This document shows positions 32,201 to 40,860 of a stretch of DNA of 42,446 nt, piece after piece. Under the pieces are notes generated by a model. That model made no database searches. It was not told the origin of the DNA and worked only from the letters and a program-made list of their open reading frames with translations. The translations under genes were made by a program, and so were the position numbers. Each line of letters starts with the position of its first letter. Positions within the stretch are counted from its first letter, which is position 1. This stretch comes from Faecalibacterium sp. (GTDB lineage: Bacteria > Bacillota > Clostridia > Oscillospirales > Ruminococcaceae): positions 1-42,446 of the forward strand of contig JALCRP010000015.1 in the NCBI GenBank assembly GCA_022652735.1. The letters are read 5' to 3'.

Positions 32201-35200
32201 GAACGCGGTGCTCTTGGTATCTTTGGCTGCGGCCGGGTTTTGGATGGTCTTGCTGCTATCAACGGCACCTTCCGGCATCGGGGCAGCGTCGTTGCCCGTC
32301 AAGGTAAAGCTGAACTCGCCCGCGAAGAGGGCACGGCCATTCAGCGTCTTCACCGCATGGATCGGGTCTTTCAGCGTCAGGGCCGCTGCCTGATAGTGGT
32401 TTGCAAAAGCAATAGCCGTTACGGTTGTATCCGCAATGTTGGTGCCCTCGGCATTCTTGGTCTGCCGGATGGTGCGGGTTACCGTCAGTTTTCCGTTGCC
32501 GTTATCCTGTACGGTATCGGTAACCGTGTACGCGGATGGATCGTAGGTGATGCCGGGGAGCTTGTTGTTGGTTTCCTGTACGGTGTAGGTATAGGTGCCG
32601 GCCTTATCATAGGTCTTCGCCGCAAAAGAAATGCTGCTGTCGGTTGCTGTGCCATTATTAAGGGCAGCCGCCGCGTTCTTTGCCGTGTCCGTGGCGCCGT
32701 TGCCTATCATCGTAAAGGTGAACTCGCCAGCAGCCATTGCGCGGCCCGTCAGGGTTTTTGTCAGGGTCAACTGCTGGGCCGTTGCCGCGGCCGCCGTGTA
32801 GGTGTTGTTGAACACGTTCAAGGCGTTGCTGCCATTTTCATTCTTGCCGTAGGTAACGTCTGTTTTCAGGGTTCCATTGCCATTATCCGTCACCGTGACG
32901 CTCACGGTAGCCGTGTGTGTATCATAGGTTACGCCGTTTGTTGCATCGGCAGGCACATTTTCCTGGATGGTGTAGTTGTAGGTTTTGCCGATGTCTGCCT
33001 GCGTATAGGAAATTTCGCCAAAGTCAAACGCACGATTGTTGGTCGTTTTCGTAAGGCCGGAAACCGTCGCGGTTGTATTGGCGGGCATCGGGGCATTACC
33101 CAAAGCGGCCAGTGTAAAGGTAAAGTCTTTCGCCGTGGTGGTATCCGTACCGTTCACGGTAAAGTTCTTTGTGCCGCCGATGGTGGCCGTGCCGGAAGCC
33201 GTATAGGCATTCGTGAATTTCAGCGTCGTATTGGTCGTATTGGCATTGCCATCGTCCGCTTTGGTTTGTGCAATGGTGGGCGCACCAACTGTCAGCTTAC
33301 CATTTGTAATATCATCTACAACCACATAGGTGACGGTATAGGCGGCCTTACTGTAGGCCATACCGTTTTCGGTACCAGCGGTTTCAGTAACCGTATAGGT
33401 ATAGGTGCCTGCCTTGGCAAACGTAAGCGTACCAAAACTGAAATTACCATTTGCTTTGTTCTTTGCCGTTGTGGCTGCCACCGTTGCGCCGCCCTGCGGG
33501 TTGTTGCTGTCCGCTGTCAGGGCAAAGGTGAACTCGTTTGCTTTCAGGGCGCGGCCGGTAAGGGCCTTGGTGCCGGCCAGCTCGGCGGAGGTGGCCAACG
33601 ACGGAGTATAGGTATTGGTAAACGTCAGGCCATCCAGCGTGTAAGCCTTTTGCAGATTCAGCACAGAGGTGAGTTTGCCAAGCCATGTATCGCTATTGGT
33701 CTCTTTTACTTTCGCCTCGGCACTCAGCTCGCCCGTTGTCGAATTCTGTTTTACGTCGAATGTCACCGTATAAGAGTTTTGGGCATAAGTAATGCCCTGC
33801 ACATTTCCGGCAATCTCTTTTACGGTATAGATATAGGTACCGGCCGCAGTAAAGGTCAGCAGGCCAGTATTGGCATCCGGCGCAAAGGTAATATTGCCGT
33901 TTGCATCCGCATACGCGGTGCTCACTTGCTTATTGTCCTTATCAAACAGGCCAAACTGAAACGCATTTTCCCCAAACTGGCCCACGGTATAGTTTCCGGC
34001 CGTGCTTGCGATTGTCTTGGTCGCTTGAATTGTAAGGGAAATTGCGTCTGGGGTGTAGGTGTTGACAAAGGTAGCGGTTTTGTCGCCGGTGCCCTCGCCC
34101 TTATTTAAGGTAAAGGCCTTGCCATTGGCTGTGCCGTCGCCAGTCATCGTGGCAGCCAGTACACCATTGCCGTCATCTGTAACCTTAACCTTGACCGTAT
34201 AGCTCGCATTAGAATACGAGTAATGGCTGGCGGCGGTATCCGGAACTTCCGATACGATATAGGTAAACTCTTTGCTTGCCGCGCCGTCGAGGTCTGCCAG
34301 CGTATAGCTCGGCAAGGGCAGGCTAAAGGTGCCAGTAGTATTATCGACCTTGGCCGTCGCGGTATAATTGTCGCCTCCCACAGAGGCAGGCTTGGGGCCA
34401 GTGACCTGAACAGTAAAATCAGGCGCGCTGCTCAAAGACTGGTTCAGCAGGATCTTGTTGCCGGTAACAGTCAAGTCTGTTGTTTGGTTGTCAGTGATTT
34501 TATAGGTATTGGTAAAAGCCACCGTGGCATCTGTTGTGCCCATCGTCTGCTGCTCGGTCGAAAGGCCAGTTGTCGAGGTCTGGCTACCATTCAGCGTATA
34601 TGTTGTGTCATAATAGCCAAGGCCGTTTTCTGCCACGGTATAGTTGCTGCCCACCATCAGGCCGTCGATCTTCAGGCTTTCGCCGGATTTCAGGGAAATG
34701 GTATTTTCGCCGCCTTTTAGCGTTGTGTTCGTACCATTAGAATAAGCGGCAGCATACGTTGTGCTCGCATCGCCGGGCAGGGTAACAGTAAAGGAAAACG
34801 CGCGGCTAGTTGCCGTCGTGTTGGCCGAGCCTGTTGCCGTTTTTGAGATCGTCAGCGAATGCGTAGCCAATGTGTTGGTTACCGTGTAGCCATCCACTGC
34901 GGCGGTATAGTTTTCCGGCGCAGTAGGTTCGCTAAGGGTATACTGCGCCCTTGTGCCGTCCGTGTTATACATCGGGACATTTTCAATCGTGCCCTGCCAA
35001 GTATTTGCATTGCTGTTGCCGTTCAGCTGGGCAGAATATGTTTTGCTGGAATCTGCCTTGTTCGTCAGCATCAGGGTCACGGAAGCAGGGCGGGCAGAGT
35101 AATTATTATCCACCCATTTTTTCGTGACAGTGATATTCTGCGTTTTCGCGGTATTCAGCGTATTCGTCAGGTTCAGAGTTACCGCGTTGCTGCCCGTCGC

Positions 35201-37528
35201 GGCGGTCTGCTGCGGCGCCGTCAGCTTCCAGCCGGAGGCAGATTCTAACGCACCCGGTTTCAACGTTTCCGTTGTGCCATCCTTATAAGTAATAACTTCT
35301 TTGGTAACGTCAGCCTTCGCGCCGTCATAAATTCTTGCAGAAGTGTTGGCCGTCCAGTTGTTCGCCGCATTCAGCGCAACAGTATAAGTTTGCGGTTCTT
35401 TTCCTTCCTTTGTCACAGTTACGGTAACATCTACGCTTTGGATATTGCTTGTTGCAGCGCCAGAAAGTGCATTTTGGCTTTGATCGGCAAAACTTTTGCT
35501 GACGGTCAAAGTGCCATCCAGCCCAACTTCCTGCCATTGCGCGTAAAGTGTCGTATTCTGCGTAATGGTAAAGGTTTGGCCATTCGTGTAGGCCTCCCCC
35601 TTGCCATCTACCTGCGTGTTCCAGCCCGTAAAGGTGTAACCATCCGGGCAAAGCGGCGTCCTTGCCGTAGCAGACTGTTCGTTCTCACTATGGCCTACAT
35701 AAACCGTCTCACCCGAATAAAGCTGCGTACCGTTCGGCATTGTGCCGGATTGAACGGTTTTTCCGTTATTGTTATATGTAATGGAAATCTGCGATTTATC
35801 TCTCAATACACCATCCACGTGCCACGTTGACTCATTCTTGATAACATACCAAAGCACGTACTGGGTGTCAGAATTATAGCTAGAGTACACTCCCTTGATC
35901 TGTGCGTCTGTCGGAAGCGTCGTCAGCCGGCTGTTTACACCGCTCTGAGTAGGGTCGTTGTTTTCTGTTGAGTTGAAATAGAACTCAGCCGTTCGAATCG
36001 TATTCGAAATATTGATTGCACCCGTATATTGGTTTGTATCATGACCCTGCGGCTCATAGGGAATAACGCCATCATAACGAATAAAGAATTGAGCATTTAC
36101 GTTTTTTTCAGCCCATGTGGCATACAAAGTAACATTGTCCGTTACCACATATTTATCATCCGAAGCGTAAACTTTGGTGTTGTTCTCTTTGTACTTTCCT
36201 GGTGCTGTCGCATTGTTAATTTTCGACCAGCCCACAAACACTTTATTGTCGTTTTTGCCCGTATAATCCGGGAGCGTGATCGTTTCGTTTTTCTGCGGAA
36301 CTGTCATTGCCGCTGGGGCGGGGGTGCTGCTGCCGCCGTTTTTATTAAAAGTTACCGTATAGCCGGTAGCTTTGTAAACGAAATAGATTTGGCTATTGCC
36401 AAGAGGTTTCCGACTATCCCAACTTCCATCGGTAGAATAATAGTACCAATCGTAATTCAACGTAGCATAGAAGACATACCCGACCGAGGTTGCCTTTTCG
36501 AGCGCATTGGCATTCACTTTGCCCTTGTTACCGATCACAACCGCTTTCTGATAATCATAGCCGGCAATCTTAGGTGCCTTGTCCTCCAAGACAACTTTGT
36601 TCGTACTCCAATCGGTGGACAATGTATAGCCGTTTGCATCGCCAACCGGATTTCCGTTTTCATCCACGCACTGAATCTTCAACGTGTGGCTATAGCTATT
36701 TGCATTATACTTATAGGTAATCGTGAACGTCGAGAAACTGTCCACGGTAAAATCGGTTGCCACGGTATCGCCCGTCACCGCGACGGTACCTTCCGTGTTG
36801 TCGGTGGTATCCGCAACCACCTCCGGCGTTACAACATCCTGCGCCGCATCCTCCGCCAGATGCGTCACAGCAATCGAATCCTCTGCCAGCGCCGCGCCCT
36901 CCGGCGCATTGGCCTCCAGCACGGCACGATTCAGCTCCATCGAAACCTGCAGGCTGGCGGCGTCCTTCGGCTCCACCGGCTCGCCGGTGGCGACGCTCTC
37001 GAAGTGGATGTCATACGCCAGCATGTCGTCATACTGCGTATCCGCCTCGGCCAAAGCGTCTTCTGCCTCGCTATACTGGTCTGCCGTCTGGGTATCTTCC
37101 GGGGTCAGCGCATTTACAACAAGGCGCACTTCCTCGGCAAAAGCATCCGCAGGCGCAGAAACCTTTACCGTAACCTGATCAGGCTGCTGCTCCGGCGCAT
37201 ATTCCACCATCGGCTCCGTCGTAGGCTCCGCTGTCGGCTCGGCCGTAGGCTCCGCTGTCGGCTCGGCCGTAGGCTCCGCTGTCGGTTCAGCCGTAGGCTC
37301 CGTCGTCGGTTCAGCCGTAGGTTCTGCCGTCGGCTCCGGCTCTGTAACGTCAGTTTGCCCCGCCTGCTCCTCCGGCTGTGCGCCGGCATCCGCAACTGCG
37401 GGCTCCTTGGCGGCTGCATCCGCAATCGAATCAGCAAATGCCGAAACCGGCATCACACTGACAAAAATGCAGAGCACCAGAATCAAACTGAACACTCTCT
37501 GCCAAAGTTTGATCTTTTGGGTTTCCAT
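29207..37528 (-). CDS. Giant multidomain surface protein with about ten pilin-type isopeptide repeats
   Basis: A 2773-residue exported protein. Signal peptide: residues 1 to about 32 (VSAFADS). A Pro-Thr-Glu stalk of four-residue units spans residues 66-106. Two InlB-type (Listeria-Bacteroides) repeats end near residues 470 and 664 (VTLYATWAEK, TTLYAQWQE). Cna-B-like domains follow (about 670-1010), then about ten domains of some 140 residues resembling the Spy0128/FctA pilin fold (about 1012-2466), then two more Cna-B-like domains. Most repeats keep the triad for an internal Lys-Asn isopeptide bond: Lys in TKTLTGRA, Glu in YTVxE, Asn in FxNTYTA. The C-terminus is Gly/Asn/Asp-rich (DDGNGDGGNDGNGNGN) and stops without membrane helix or LPXTG motif, which is unusual. 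AGGAGG precedes the ATG. An adhesin or fibre role is inferred. Confidence 0.9.
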   Translation of the reverse strand: METQKIKLWQRVFSLILVLCIFVSVMPVSAFADSIADAAAKEPAVADAGAQPEEQAGQTDVTEPEPTAEPTAEPTTEPTAEPTAEPTAEPTAEPTAEPTAEPTTEPMVEYAPEQQPDQVTVKVSAPADAFAEEVRLVVNALTPEDTQTADQYSEAEDALAEADTQYDDMLAYDIHFESVATGEPVEPKDAASLQVSMELNRAVLEANAPEGAALAEDSIAVTHLAEDAAQDVVTPEVVADTTDNTEGTVAVTGDTVATDFTVDSFSTFTITYKYNANSYSHTLKIQCVDENGNPVGDANGYTLSTDWSTNKVVLEDKAPKIAGYDYQKAVVIGNKGKVNANALEKATSVGYVFYATLNYDWYYYSTDGSWDSRKPLGNSQIYFVYKATGYTVTFNKNGGSSTPAPAAMTVPQKNETITLPDYTGKNDNKVFVGWSKINNATAPGKYKENNTKVYASDDKYVVTDNVTLYATWAEKNVNAQFFIRYDGVIPYEPQGHDTNQYTGAINISNTIRTAEFYFNSTENNDPTQSGVNSRLTTLPTDAQIKGVYSSYNSDTQYVLWYVIKNESTWHVDGVLRDKSQISITYNNNGKTVQSGTMPNGTQLYSGETVYVGHSENEQSATARTPLCPDGYTFTGWNTQVDGKGEAYTNGQTFTITQNTTLYAQWQEVGLDGTLTVSKSFADQSQNALSGAATSNIQSVDVTVTVTKEGKEPQTYTVALNAANNWTANTSARIYDGAKADVTKEVITYKDGTTETLKPGALESASGWKLTAPQQTAATGSNAVTLNLTNTLNTAKTQNITVTKKWVDNNYSARPASVTLMLTNKADSSKTYSAQLNGNSNANTWQGTIENVPMYNTDGTRAQYTLSEPTAPENYTAAVDGYTVTNTLATHSLTISKTATGSANTTATSRAFSFTVTLPGDASTTYAAAYSNGTNTTLKGGENTISLKSGESLKIDGLMVGSNYTVAENGLGYYDTTYTLNGSQTSTTGLSTEQQTMGTTDATVAFTNTYKITDNQTTDLTVTGNKILLNQSLSSAPDFTVQVTGPKPASVGGDNYTATAKVDNTTGTFSLPLPSYTLADLDGAASKEFTYIVSEVPDTAASHYSYSNASYTVKVKVTDDGNGVLAATMTGDGTANGKAFTLNKGEGTGDKTATFVNTYTPDAISLTIQATKTIASTAGNYTVGQFGENAFQFGLFDKDNKQVSTAYADANGNITFAPDANTGLLTFTAAGTYIYTVKEIAGNVQGITYAQNSYTVTFDVKQNSTTGELSAEAKVKETNSDTWLGKLTSVLNLQKAYTLDGLTFTNTYTPSLATSAELAGTKALTGRALKANEFTFALTADSNNPQGGATVAATTAKNKANGNFSFGTLTFAKAGTYTYTVTETAGTENGMAYSKAAYTVTYVVVDDITNGKLTVGAPTIAQTKADDGNANTTNTTLKFTNAYTASGTATIGGTKNFTVNGTDTTTAKDFTFTLAALGNAPMPANTTATVSGLTKTTNNRAFDFGEISYTQADIGKTYNYTIQENVPADATNGVTYDTHTATVSVTVTDNGNGTLKTDVTYGKNENGSNALNVFNNTYTAAAATAQQLTLTKTLTGRAMAAGEFTFTMIGNGATDTAKNAAAALNNGTATDSSISFAAKTYDKAGTYTYTVQETNNKLPGITYDPSAYTVTDTVQDNGNGKLTVTRTIRQTKNAEGTNIADTTVTAIAFANHYQAAALTLKDPIHAVKTLNGRALFAGEFSFTLTGNDAAPMPEGAVDSSKTIQNPAAAKDTKSTAFSFGSITFTAAGTYTYKVQETQEAKAGITYDSNVYTVQIVIVDDTQTGKLALGSISWTDNAQKDAQTSATKNVQLPFTNTYAATGAATVSGNKTLTGRAWNATESYTIQLAQVDKDGNTIANTQTATVNKDASSFTFPLNYKLADLGGAINKDFTYTVTEQQPADASTAGVTYDNSEYTVTVNVSDAAHNGTLATTVTYAKTKDFSGSLITDTTAKNAQAANFANTYTAADSDQITLSGSKTLTGRAWNENDQFTIQLKQDGSVTDTKIVNRNSQNFSFGLSYTATELSDVTDKAAGKDFTYTVSELANTPANGITYDNTVYTVIVHVSDPGTGKLAAKVTSITGADSAAITKDNAPDTTALNFTNTYTAAALTVQDPIQATKTLNGRALFAGEFRFTLTGDNAPMPADAADSSKTIQNPAAAKDTKSTAFGFGDITYTLADLKDGDAYAASKKFTYTVAEQKPSDAANGITYDTASYTVKVTVTDDQKGSLTANVAYYDATGKQLTDATTADFVNTYTADGSTEAEGENLIHGTKNVDTADENYQLKANDFTFSIAAADNTNPAPMNDKAGNAISTDALTVGNDAPKEGAKTEAGITAFPSFYYTQDNLTYAADASDKVTGTGTFSYTVKENDLSNQSITKDNTVYTVTVTVKDNCDGKPFTVEVAYAAKAANAAEAVAADAMNFTNTYATVNLDVTKVWQDFSNSDGLRPNSITYQLMANGATTPVATQEVTAENDWQARFINLPKYDAAGKEIVYTVAEAPVENYAATIGETKTLEADTTQPTLTKQAVAVTNTVQVGDLTIEKTIDKYEPSFGAATFTFTVRNTKTNVTYAAAIQFNGDTAAENQKNSVVLAGLPLGEYEITELSTGRYAAADGSTKTVALSAPTENAADGPARAAASVSFVNKLKGDSYLSYAAAVTNTAANNEGNFQYTTESGFNGNYPVHSAPAEQKTDTTRPADAVAVIPATNDLGKPKDDGNGDGGNDGNGNGNTPKNA
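30130..34490 (-). repeat. Tandem isopeptide-domain repeats in the giant gene
   Basis: About ten modules of 400-530 bases. Each starts with a strand around TKTLTGRA, has YTYTVxE in the middle and ends at FxNTYTA. Most are diverged; modules 6 and 9 contain a nearly identical stretch (30911-31057 and 32201-32350), so copying between modules continues. Confidence 0.8.
37211..37333 (-). repeat. Tandem repeat encoding PTAE/PTTE units
   Basis: About ten 12-base units, best seen as 24-base pairs, encode alternating PTAE and PTTE from residue 66 to 106 of the giant protein. Such arrays vary in copy number by slippage and usually form a wall-spanning or spacer stalk; here it is near the N-terminus. 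Confidence 0.88.
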
Positions 37529-37652
37529 TTTTATTCCTCCTGCTTTGCTCGTAAATCGGATACGTCCGCAGACGGTTTGCGGGCGAGAATTTCTTTTTAG
37601 GCAAACCCCAAAATTGGCATAGGGCGCCCTGCCTATTCTTCTTCTGTTTTAT

Positions 37653-37684
37653 ACTATAACAAAGATGGGTAAAAGTTCGGTTAA
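37653..37684 (-). promoter_or_regulatory. Promoter with shared 18-base element, site B
   Basis: On the minus strand TTAACCGAACTTTTACCC (37667-37684), 8 bases, TATAGT (37653-37658) followed by AT. Sequence and spacing match site A at 24999-25030. The giant gene starts about 120 bases downstream. The next 180 bases to the right are AT-rich for this genome and contain an imperfect inverted repeat (about 37688-37729) directly next to the element. Confidence 0.75.
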
Positions 37685-37699
37685 GATACGGCGCAAAAA

Positions 37700-37870
37700 C
37701 CGGAAAAAAGTTTATCCGATTTTGCCGCACGGCCTTTTTTGTTTTCTTTTTTTGCCCCGCCCATCCAGCGGCGGCCGTTTTTACCAGTATACAATATTTT
37801 TTTCTAAAAAGATGAGGATTTCACGTTTTTATGGCAAAAAACAGTTCAAGTATTTTTTTAGCCAAAAGCG
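37700..37870. other. AT-rich noncoding stretch upstream of the giant operon promoter
   Basis: Between the shared promoter element and the terminator of the ABC permease gene there is no supported gene. The sequence has many T and A runs, in contrast to the GC-rich surroundings, and could be an upstream activating or curved region. Confidence 0.35.
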
Positions 37871-37876
37871 CCACAC

Positions 37877-37923
37877 AAAAAGCGAGAGGCCCCGGCGTCA
37901 AAAAACGCCGAGGCCTCTCGCTT
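37877..37923 (-). terminator. Terminator of the Bce-like ABC operon
   Basis: AAGCGAGAGGCC (37880-37891) pairs with GGCCTCTCGCTT (37912-37923), continued by CGGCGT/ACGCCG across one mismatch. On the minus strand it is followed by TTTTGTG. It ends 48 bases beyond the permease stop. Confidence 0.88.
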
Positions 37924-37971
37924 GCAGGGCCAAAACGGAAATGCGGCCCATGCTTTTAGGCAGAAAAGGTT

Positions 37972-40005
37972 TTACTGGGCAGAGCCTGCCTGTTTCCATA
38001 CGATGGAAAAATAGTTTTTGACCGCGAGCAGATAGAACACACCATAAACCGCCACAAACGCCGCCGCTACCGCAAGGGCGTTTGCCAAAGTCGGCGTTTC
38101 CTGCCCGATCACATCCATCATGCGATTGTATGTGGTTAACGCAAAAACAGTATGCGCTAACCCAACGGCAAGCGGTGTGCCAAATACAATGCCCAGCTGC
38201 TTTGCCACAGAAGCCAGCATCTCCCGCTTTTTCATGCCGATTTTGCGCAGGATGGCATAGCGCGGGCCTTCCTCCTGCGCTTCCATAATCATTTTGTAGT
38301 ACATGACGCTGCACAACGCCAGCAAGAACAAAATCCCGACAAACAGCCCGATAAACACATACGAGCCATACAACGCAAAGTTTGCCTTGTAAACGCCGAT
38401 ATAGCTTACATTTGCCGGCAGGCCGCCGTCGCCAAAGCGCGCAGGGATAAAGGCATCCAGCGCCGCTGTAGTATTGGCAGAGGCCATTTCATCATCAAAC
38501 ATGAAACCATAGAAGGTGTCGATTTCGGTGCTGTCCGCCGCGGCATGATACTGCTGATAGACGGCATCGCTTACTACAACCGTGGGATGCTGGTATAAAT
38601 CGAGCAAGCCGATATATTTATGCAGCCCGACACCCTTTACGGTATAAACACAGCTTTGCCCCTGAAAGGCGACCGAAAGCCCCTGCCCCACAAGGCCGGC
38701 GCTGTATTGCTCGGTCATGTTGCCATCCAGAAAATAACAGGCATCGTCTGAAAGGCCACCCGCAAAATCCGTGCGCAGGCTGGACGCTTTGCCCTGCCCC
38801 GCCTGTGTATCTGCGATGATCTTCTGATAGGCGCTTTGGGAAAGCAGATAGGCATCTACCGGCGCGCCAAGGGTATCGGCAGCTTCCGTGCCAGTTTGCA
38901 CCGCATAGCTGTCATTTTGCATTTGGGCGTGCACCAGTTCGATTTGGTCTTCTGCCGTAATCTGCACCTCGCCAATGTCGGAAACCGTCTGTGCAATTTT
39001 TGCATCCTGCTCCGGCGTGATGTTTTTCACAAGATAGGAAAACGGTGCATAGAAATCCGTGCCCTGTTCCAGCCCGAGATATAAGGAAACGGAGGCGCTT
39101 ACCATCGTAATCGCAATGGCGCACAGCAGCGCGGAAAGCGTCAGCATTTTGGCGTTGGCTTTCAGGCGAAACGCGATCTGTGAGGCACTGATAAAGGTAG
39201 ACGTCTGATAATACGCCGCTTTTTTGCGTTTGAGCAGGGTCACTGCCATCGGCAGGGTGTTGCGAAAAAGCAAATACGTTCCGATGGAAACCACGGCCAC
39301 GACCGCAAAGGCCGGCAGCAACAGCTGCATGCCGGAGATATTTAAGTTCATCTTCAAAGCAATGCCATAGCCCACCGCGAGAAACGCGAGCGCCGCCCAT
39401 GCCCCCGCCGGGGAATAGTGCGGGATGCCCTCGCTCTGCTTTGTGGCCGAGAGCAGGTCGATCAGGCTATAGCGGTAGATGATCTGATACGCGCGGATGC
39501 CGCTGATGATAAACAATCCGGCAAAGGCCGCCACCGTAACAAGGATCGCCATCGGGCTGGCCGCATAAGAAACCGAAGTGCCCACGGCCATCACTTTCAG
39601 CAAAACGGAAGTGAAATATCCCGCGCTGACGCTGCCGACGCCAACCCCGAAGCCTACCGCCAGCATCCCGATGAAAAACGTTTCACAAAACAGCAACAAG
39701 GCAATCGTTTTTTTCGCCATGCCCAGCAAAGAATAAATTGCGATTTCTTTTTTTCGCCCACGGATAAAATAGCTGCCGGAATAAAGCACGAAGATAGCCG
39801 CAAACAAAAGCACCGCCACAGCAGAGCCTTGGAAAAGCGTATTCATTTTTCCGCTGCCAAAACGATATACGGAAAAGGCCGGGTTATAGTACATGGCGCA
39901 GAACAGATGAAACACCACAACACAAAACGCCGTGCTGAAAAAATAGGCCAGATAACTGCCGGCCCGTTTGCGCACATTCTTGAGGGCAATCTCAGCGAAG
40001 CTCAC
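37972..40005 (-). CDS. ABC transporter permease, BceB-like (FtsX fold, antimicrobial-peptide type)
   Basis: Large permease of about 677 residues with the BceB/VraG layout: ten membrane helices in the pattern 1 + 3, 2, 1, 3 with an extracellular domain of roughly 200 residues (about 330-540) between helices 7 and 8. SFAEIALKNVRKRAGSYLAYFFS and IYSLLGMAKKTIALLLFCETFFIG are typical; ILRKIGMKKREML precedes the last helices. The favoured start is GTG at 40005 after GGGGGTG, giving a 14-base overlap with the ATPase gene; an ATG at 40029 would add eight residues. Such transporters sense or remove cell-wall-active peptides such as bacitracin, and they often signal to a linked kinase, here encoded upstream. 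Confidence 0.88.
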   Translation of the reverse strand: MSFAEIALKNVRKRAGSYLAYFFSTAFCVVVFHLFCAMYYNPAFSVYRFGSGKMNTLFQGSAVAVLLFAAIFVLYSGSYFIRGRKKEIAIYSLLGMAKKTIALLLFCETFFIGMLAVGFGVGVGSVSAGYFTSVLLKVMAVGTSVSYAASPMAILVTVAAFAGLFIISGIRAYQIIYRYSLIDLLSATKQSEGIPHYSPAGAWAALAFLAVGYGIALKMNLNISGMQLLLPAFAVVAVVSIGTYLLFRNTLPMAVTLLKRKKAAYYQTSTFISASQIAFRLKANAKMLTLSALLCAIAITMVSASVSLYLGLEQGTDFYAPFSYLVKNITPEQDAKIAQTVSDIGEVQITAEDQIELVHAQMQNDSYAVQTGTEAADTLGAPVDAYLLSQSAYQKIIADTQAGQGKASSLRTDFAGGLSDDACYFLDGNMTEQYSAGLVGQGLSVAFQGQSCVYTVKGVGLHKYIGLLDLYQHPTVVVSDAVYQQYHAAADSTEIDTFYGFMFDDEMASANTTAALDAFIPARFGDGGLPANVSYIGVYKANFALYGSYVFIGLFVGILFLLALCSVMYYKMIMEAQEEGPRYAILRKIGMKKREMLASVAKQLGIVFGTPLAVGLAHTVFALTTYNRMMDVIGQETPTLANALAVAAAFVAVYGVFYLLAVKNYFSIVWKQAGSAQ

Positions 40006-40756
40006 TGCTATCACCCCCAAGCTCGGCAAACGCGGCTATGATGCAGTCGTAAAACTCCTTGCGCGTTCCTTCCTTATGCAGCTCACGCCAGAGCTTTCCA
40101 TCCTTAATAAGCAGAATCCGCTGGCAAAAACTTGCGGCAAATGCATCGTGCGTGACAAGCAGAATCGTCGCGTTTTGCGTTTCGTTAAGGTTTTGCAGGC
40201 ACTCCATCAAGTCCTTGGCAGATTTGGAATCGAGCGCGCCGGTGGGCTCGTCTGCCAAAAGCAGCGCAGGCCGGTTCACGATTGCGCGCGCGGCGCTGGC
40301 GCGCTGGCGCTGGCCGCCGGAAACCTCGCAGGGGTACTTTCCCAGCAAGGCTTCGATGCCGAGCCGGCGCGCCACTTCGGCCACGGTACGTTCGATTTGT
40401 TTGGCGTCCTTTTTGGCAAGGATCAGCGGCAGCGCGATGTTTTCACGCAGGGTAAGGGTATCCAGCAAATTGTAATCCTGAAATACAAAGCCGAGCTTAT
40501 TGCGGCGGAAATCAGAAAGAGCCGGCTCGCGGATGCCACAAATATTCTGCCCGCCAATTTCGATCTTGCCCGAGGTTACGGTATCAATCGTGGCGATGAC
40601 ATTCAAAAGCGTGGATTTGCCTGCACCGGAAGGCCCCATAATGCCGACAAATTCGCCTTTTTCTACCGAAAAGCTTACCCCGTCCAGCGCCGCCGAAGGG
40701 GCTGCTGAGGTTGCCTGATATATTTTTTTCACATTGCTTACGCTGAGAACAGACAT
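39992..40756 (-). CDS. ABC transporter ATP-binding protein, BceA-like
   Basis: ATPase of the MacB/BceA type, 254 residues from the ATG at 40756, which follows AGGAGG; an in-frame ATG at 40783 lies before that site. Walker A is GPSGAGKST, the Q-loop FVFQDYNLLDTLT, the signature VSGGQRQRASAARA, Walker B LLLADEPTGALD and the switch VTHDAF. The C-terminal 30 residues (KLWRELHKEGTRKEFYDCI) are typical of the peptide-resistance subgroup. It overlaps the permease gene, so the two are translationally coupled. Confidence 0.93.
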   Translation of the reverse strand: MSVLSVSNVKKIYQATSAAPSAALDGVSFSVEKGEFVGIMGPSGAGKSTLLNVIATIDTVTSGKIEIGGQNICGIREPALSDFRRNKLGFVFQDYNLLDTLTLRENIALPLILAKKDAKQIERTVAEVARRLGIEALLGKYPCEVSGGQRQRASAARAIVNRPALLLADEPTGALDSKSAKDLMECLQNLNETQNATILLVTHDAFAASFCQRILLIKDGKLWRELHKEGTRKEFYDCIIAAFAELGGDSSELR

Positions 40757-40790
40757 ATTTTTCCTCCTAAATATCCGCTGCAAGAAAAAT

Positions 40791-40826
40791 GGCAGCGGTT
40801 GATGCTCCCCATCCTAAACCGCTGCC
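40791..40826 (-). terminator. Terminator/attenuator between kinase and ABC genes
   Basis: GGCAGCGGTT (40791-40800) and AACCGCTGCC (40817-40826) form a perfect 10-base-pair stem. On the minus strand it is followed by ATTTTTCTTG. It sits 35 bases before the ABC ATPase start, so it either ends the two-component transcript or attenuates the ABC genes. TATAAG at about 40828-40833 (minus strand) is a possible -10 box for a separate promoter. Confidence 0.75.
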
Positions 40827-40860
40827 CTTATATCTGTTTTCAGAAAACCTTATTTTAACC

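Noticed and set aside
32066-34108. Plus-strand open frame of about 680 codons inside the giant gene
   Set aside because: It is antisense to repeated modules of the giant protein, so its apparent repeats are mirrored from the coding strand. No ribosome binding site or domain supports it.
37211-37333. CRISPR-like array
   Set aside because: The repeats are 12-24 bases, directly abutting and in frame, without spacers; they encode a PTAE/PTTE stalk.
36029-37600. Plus-strand open frame of about 520 codons over the 5' end of the giant gene
   Set aside because: It is antisense to the signal peptide and the Pro-Thr-Glu repeats; its arginine-rich repeat is only the complement of that array.
40784-40860. 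Small gene between kinase and ABC ATPase
   Set aside because: The gap is only about 100 bases including the ribosome binding site and is filled by a perfect terminator hairpin; no start codon with a suitable frame exists.
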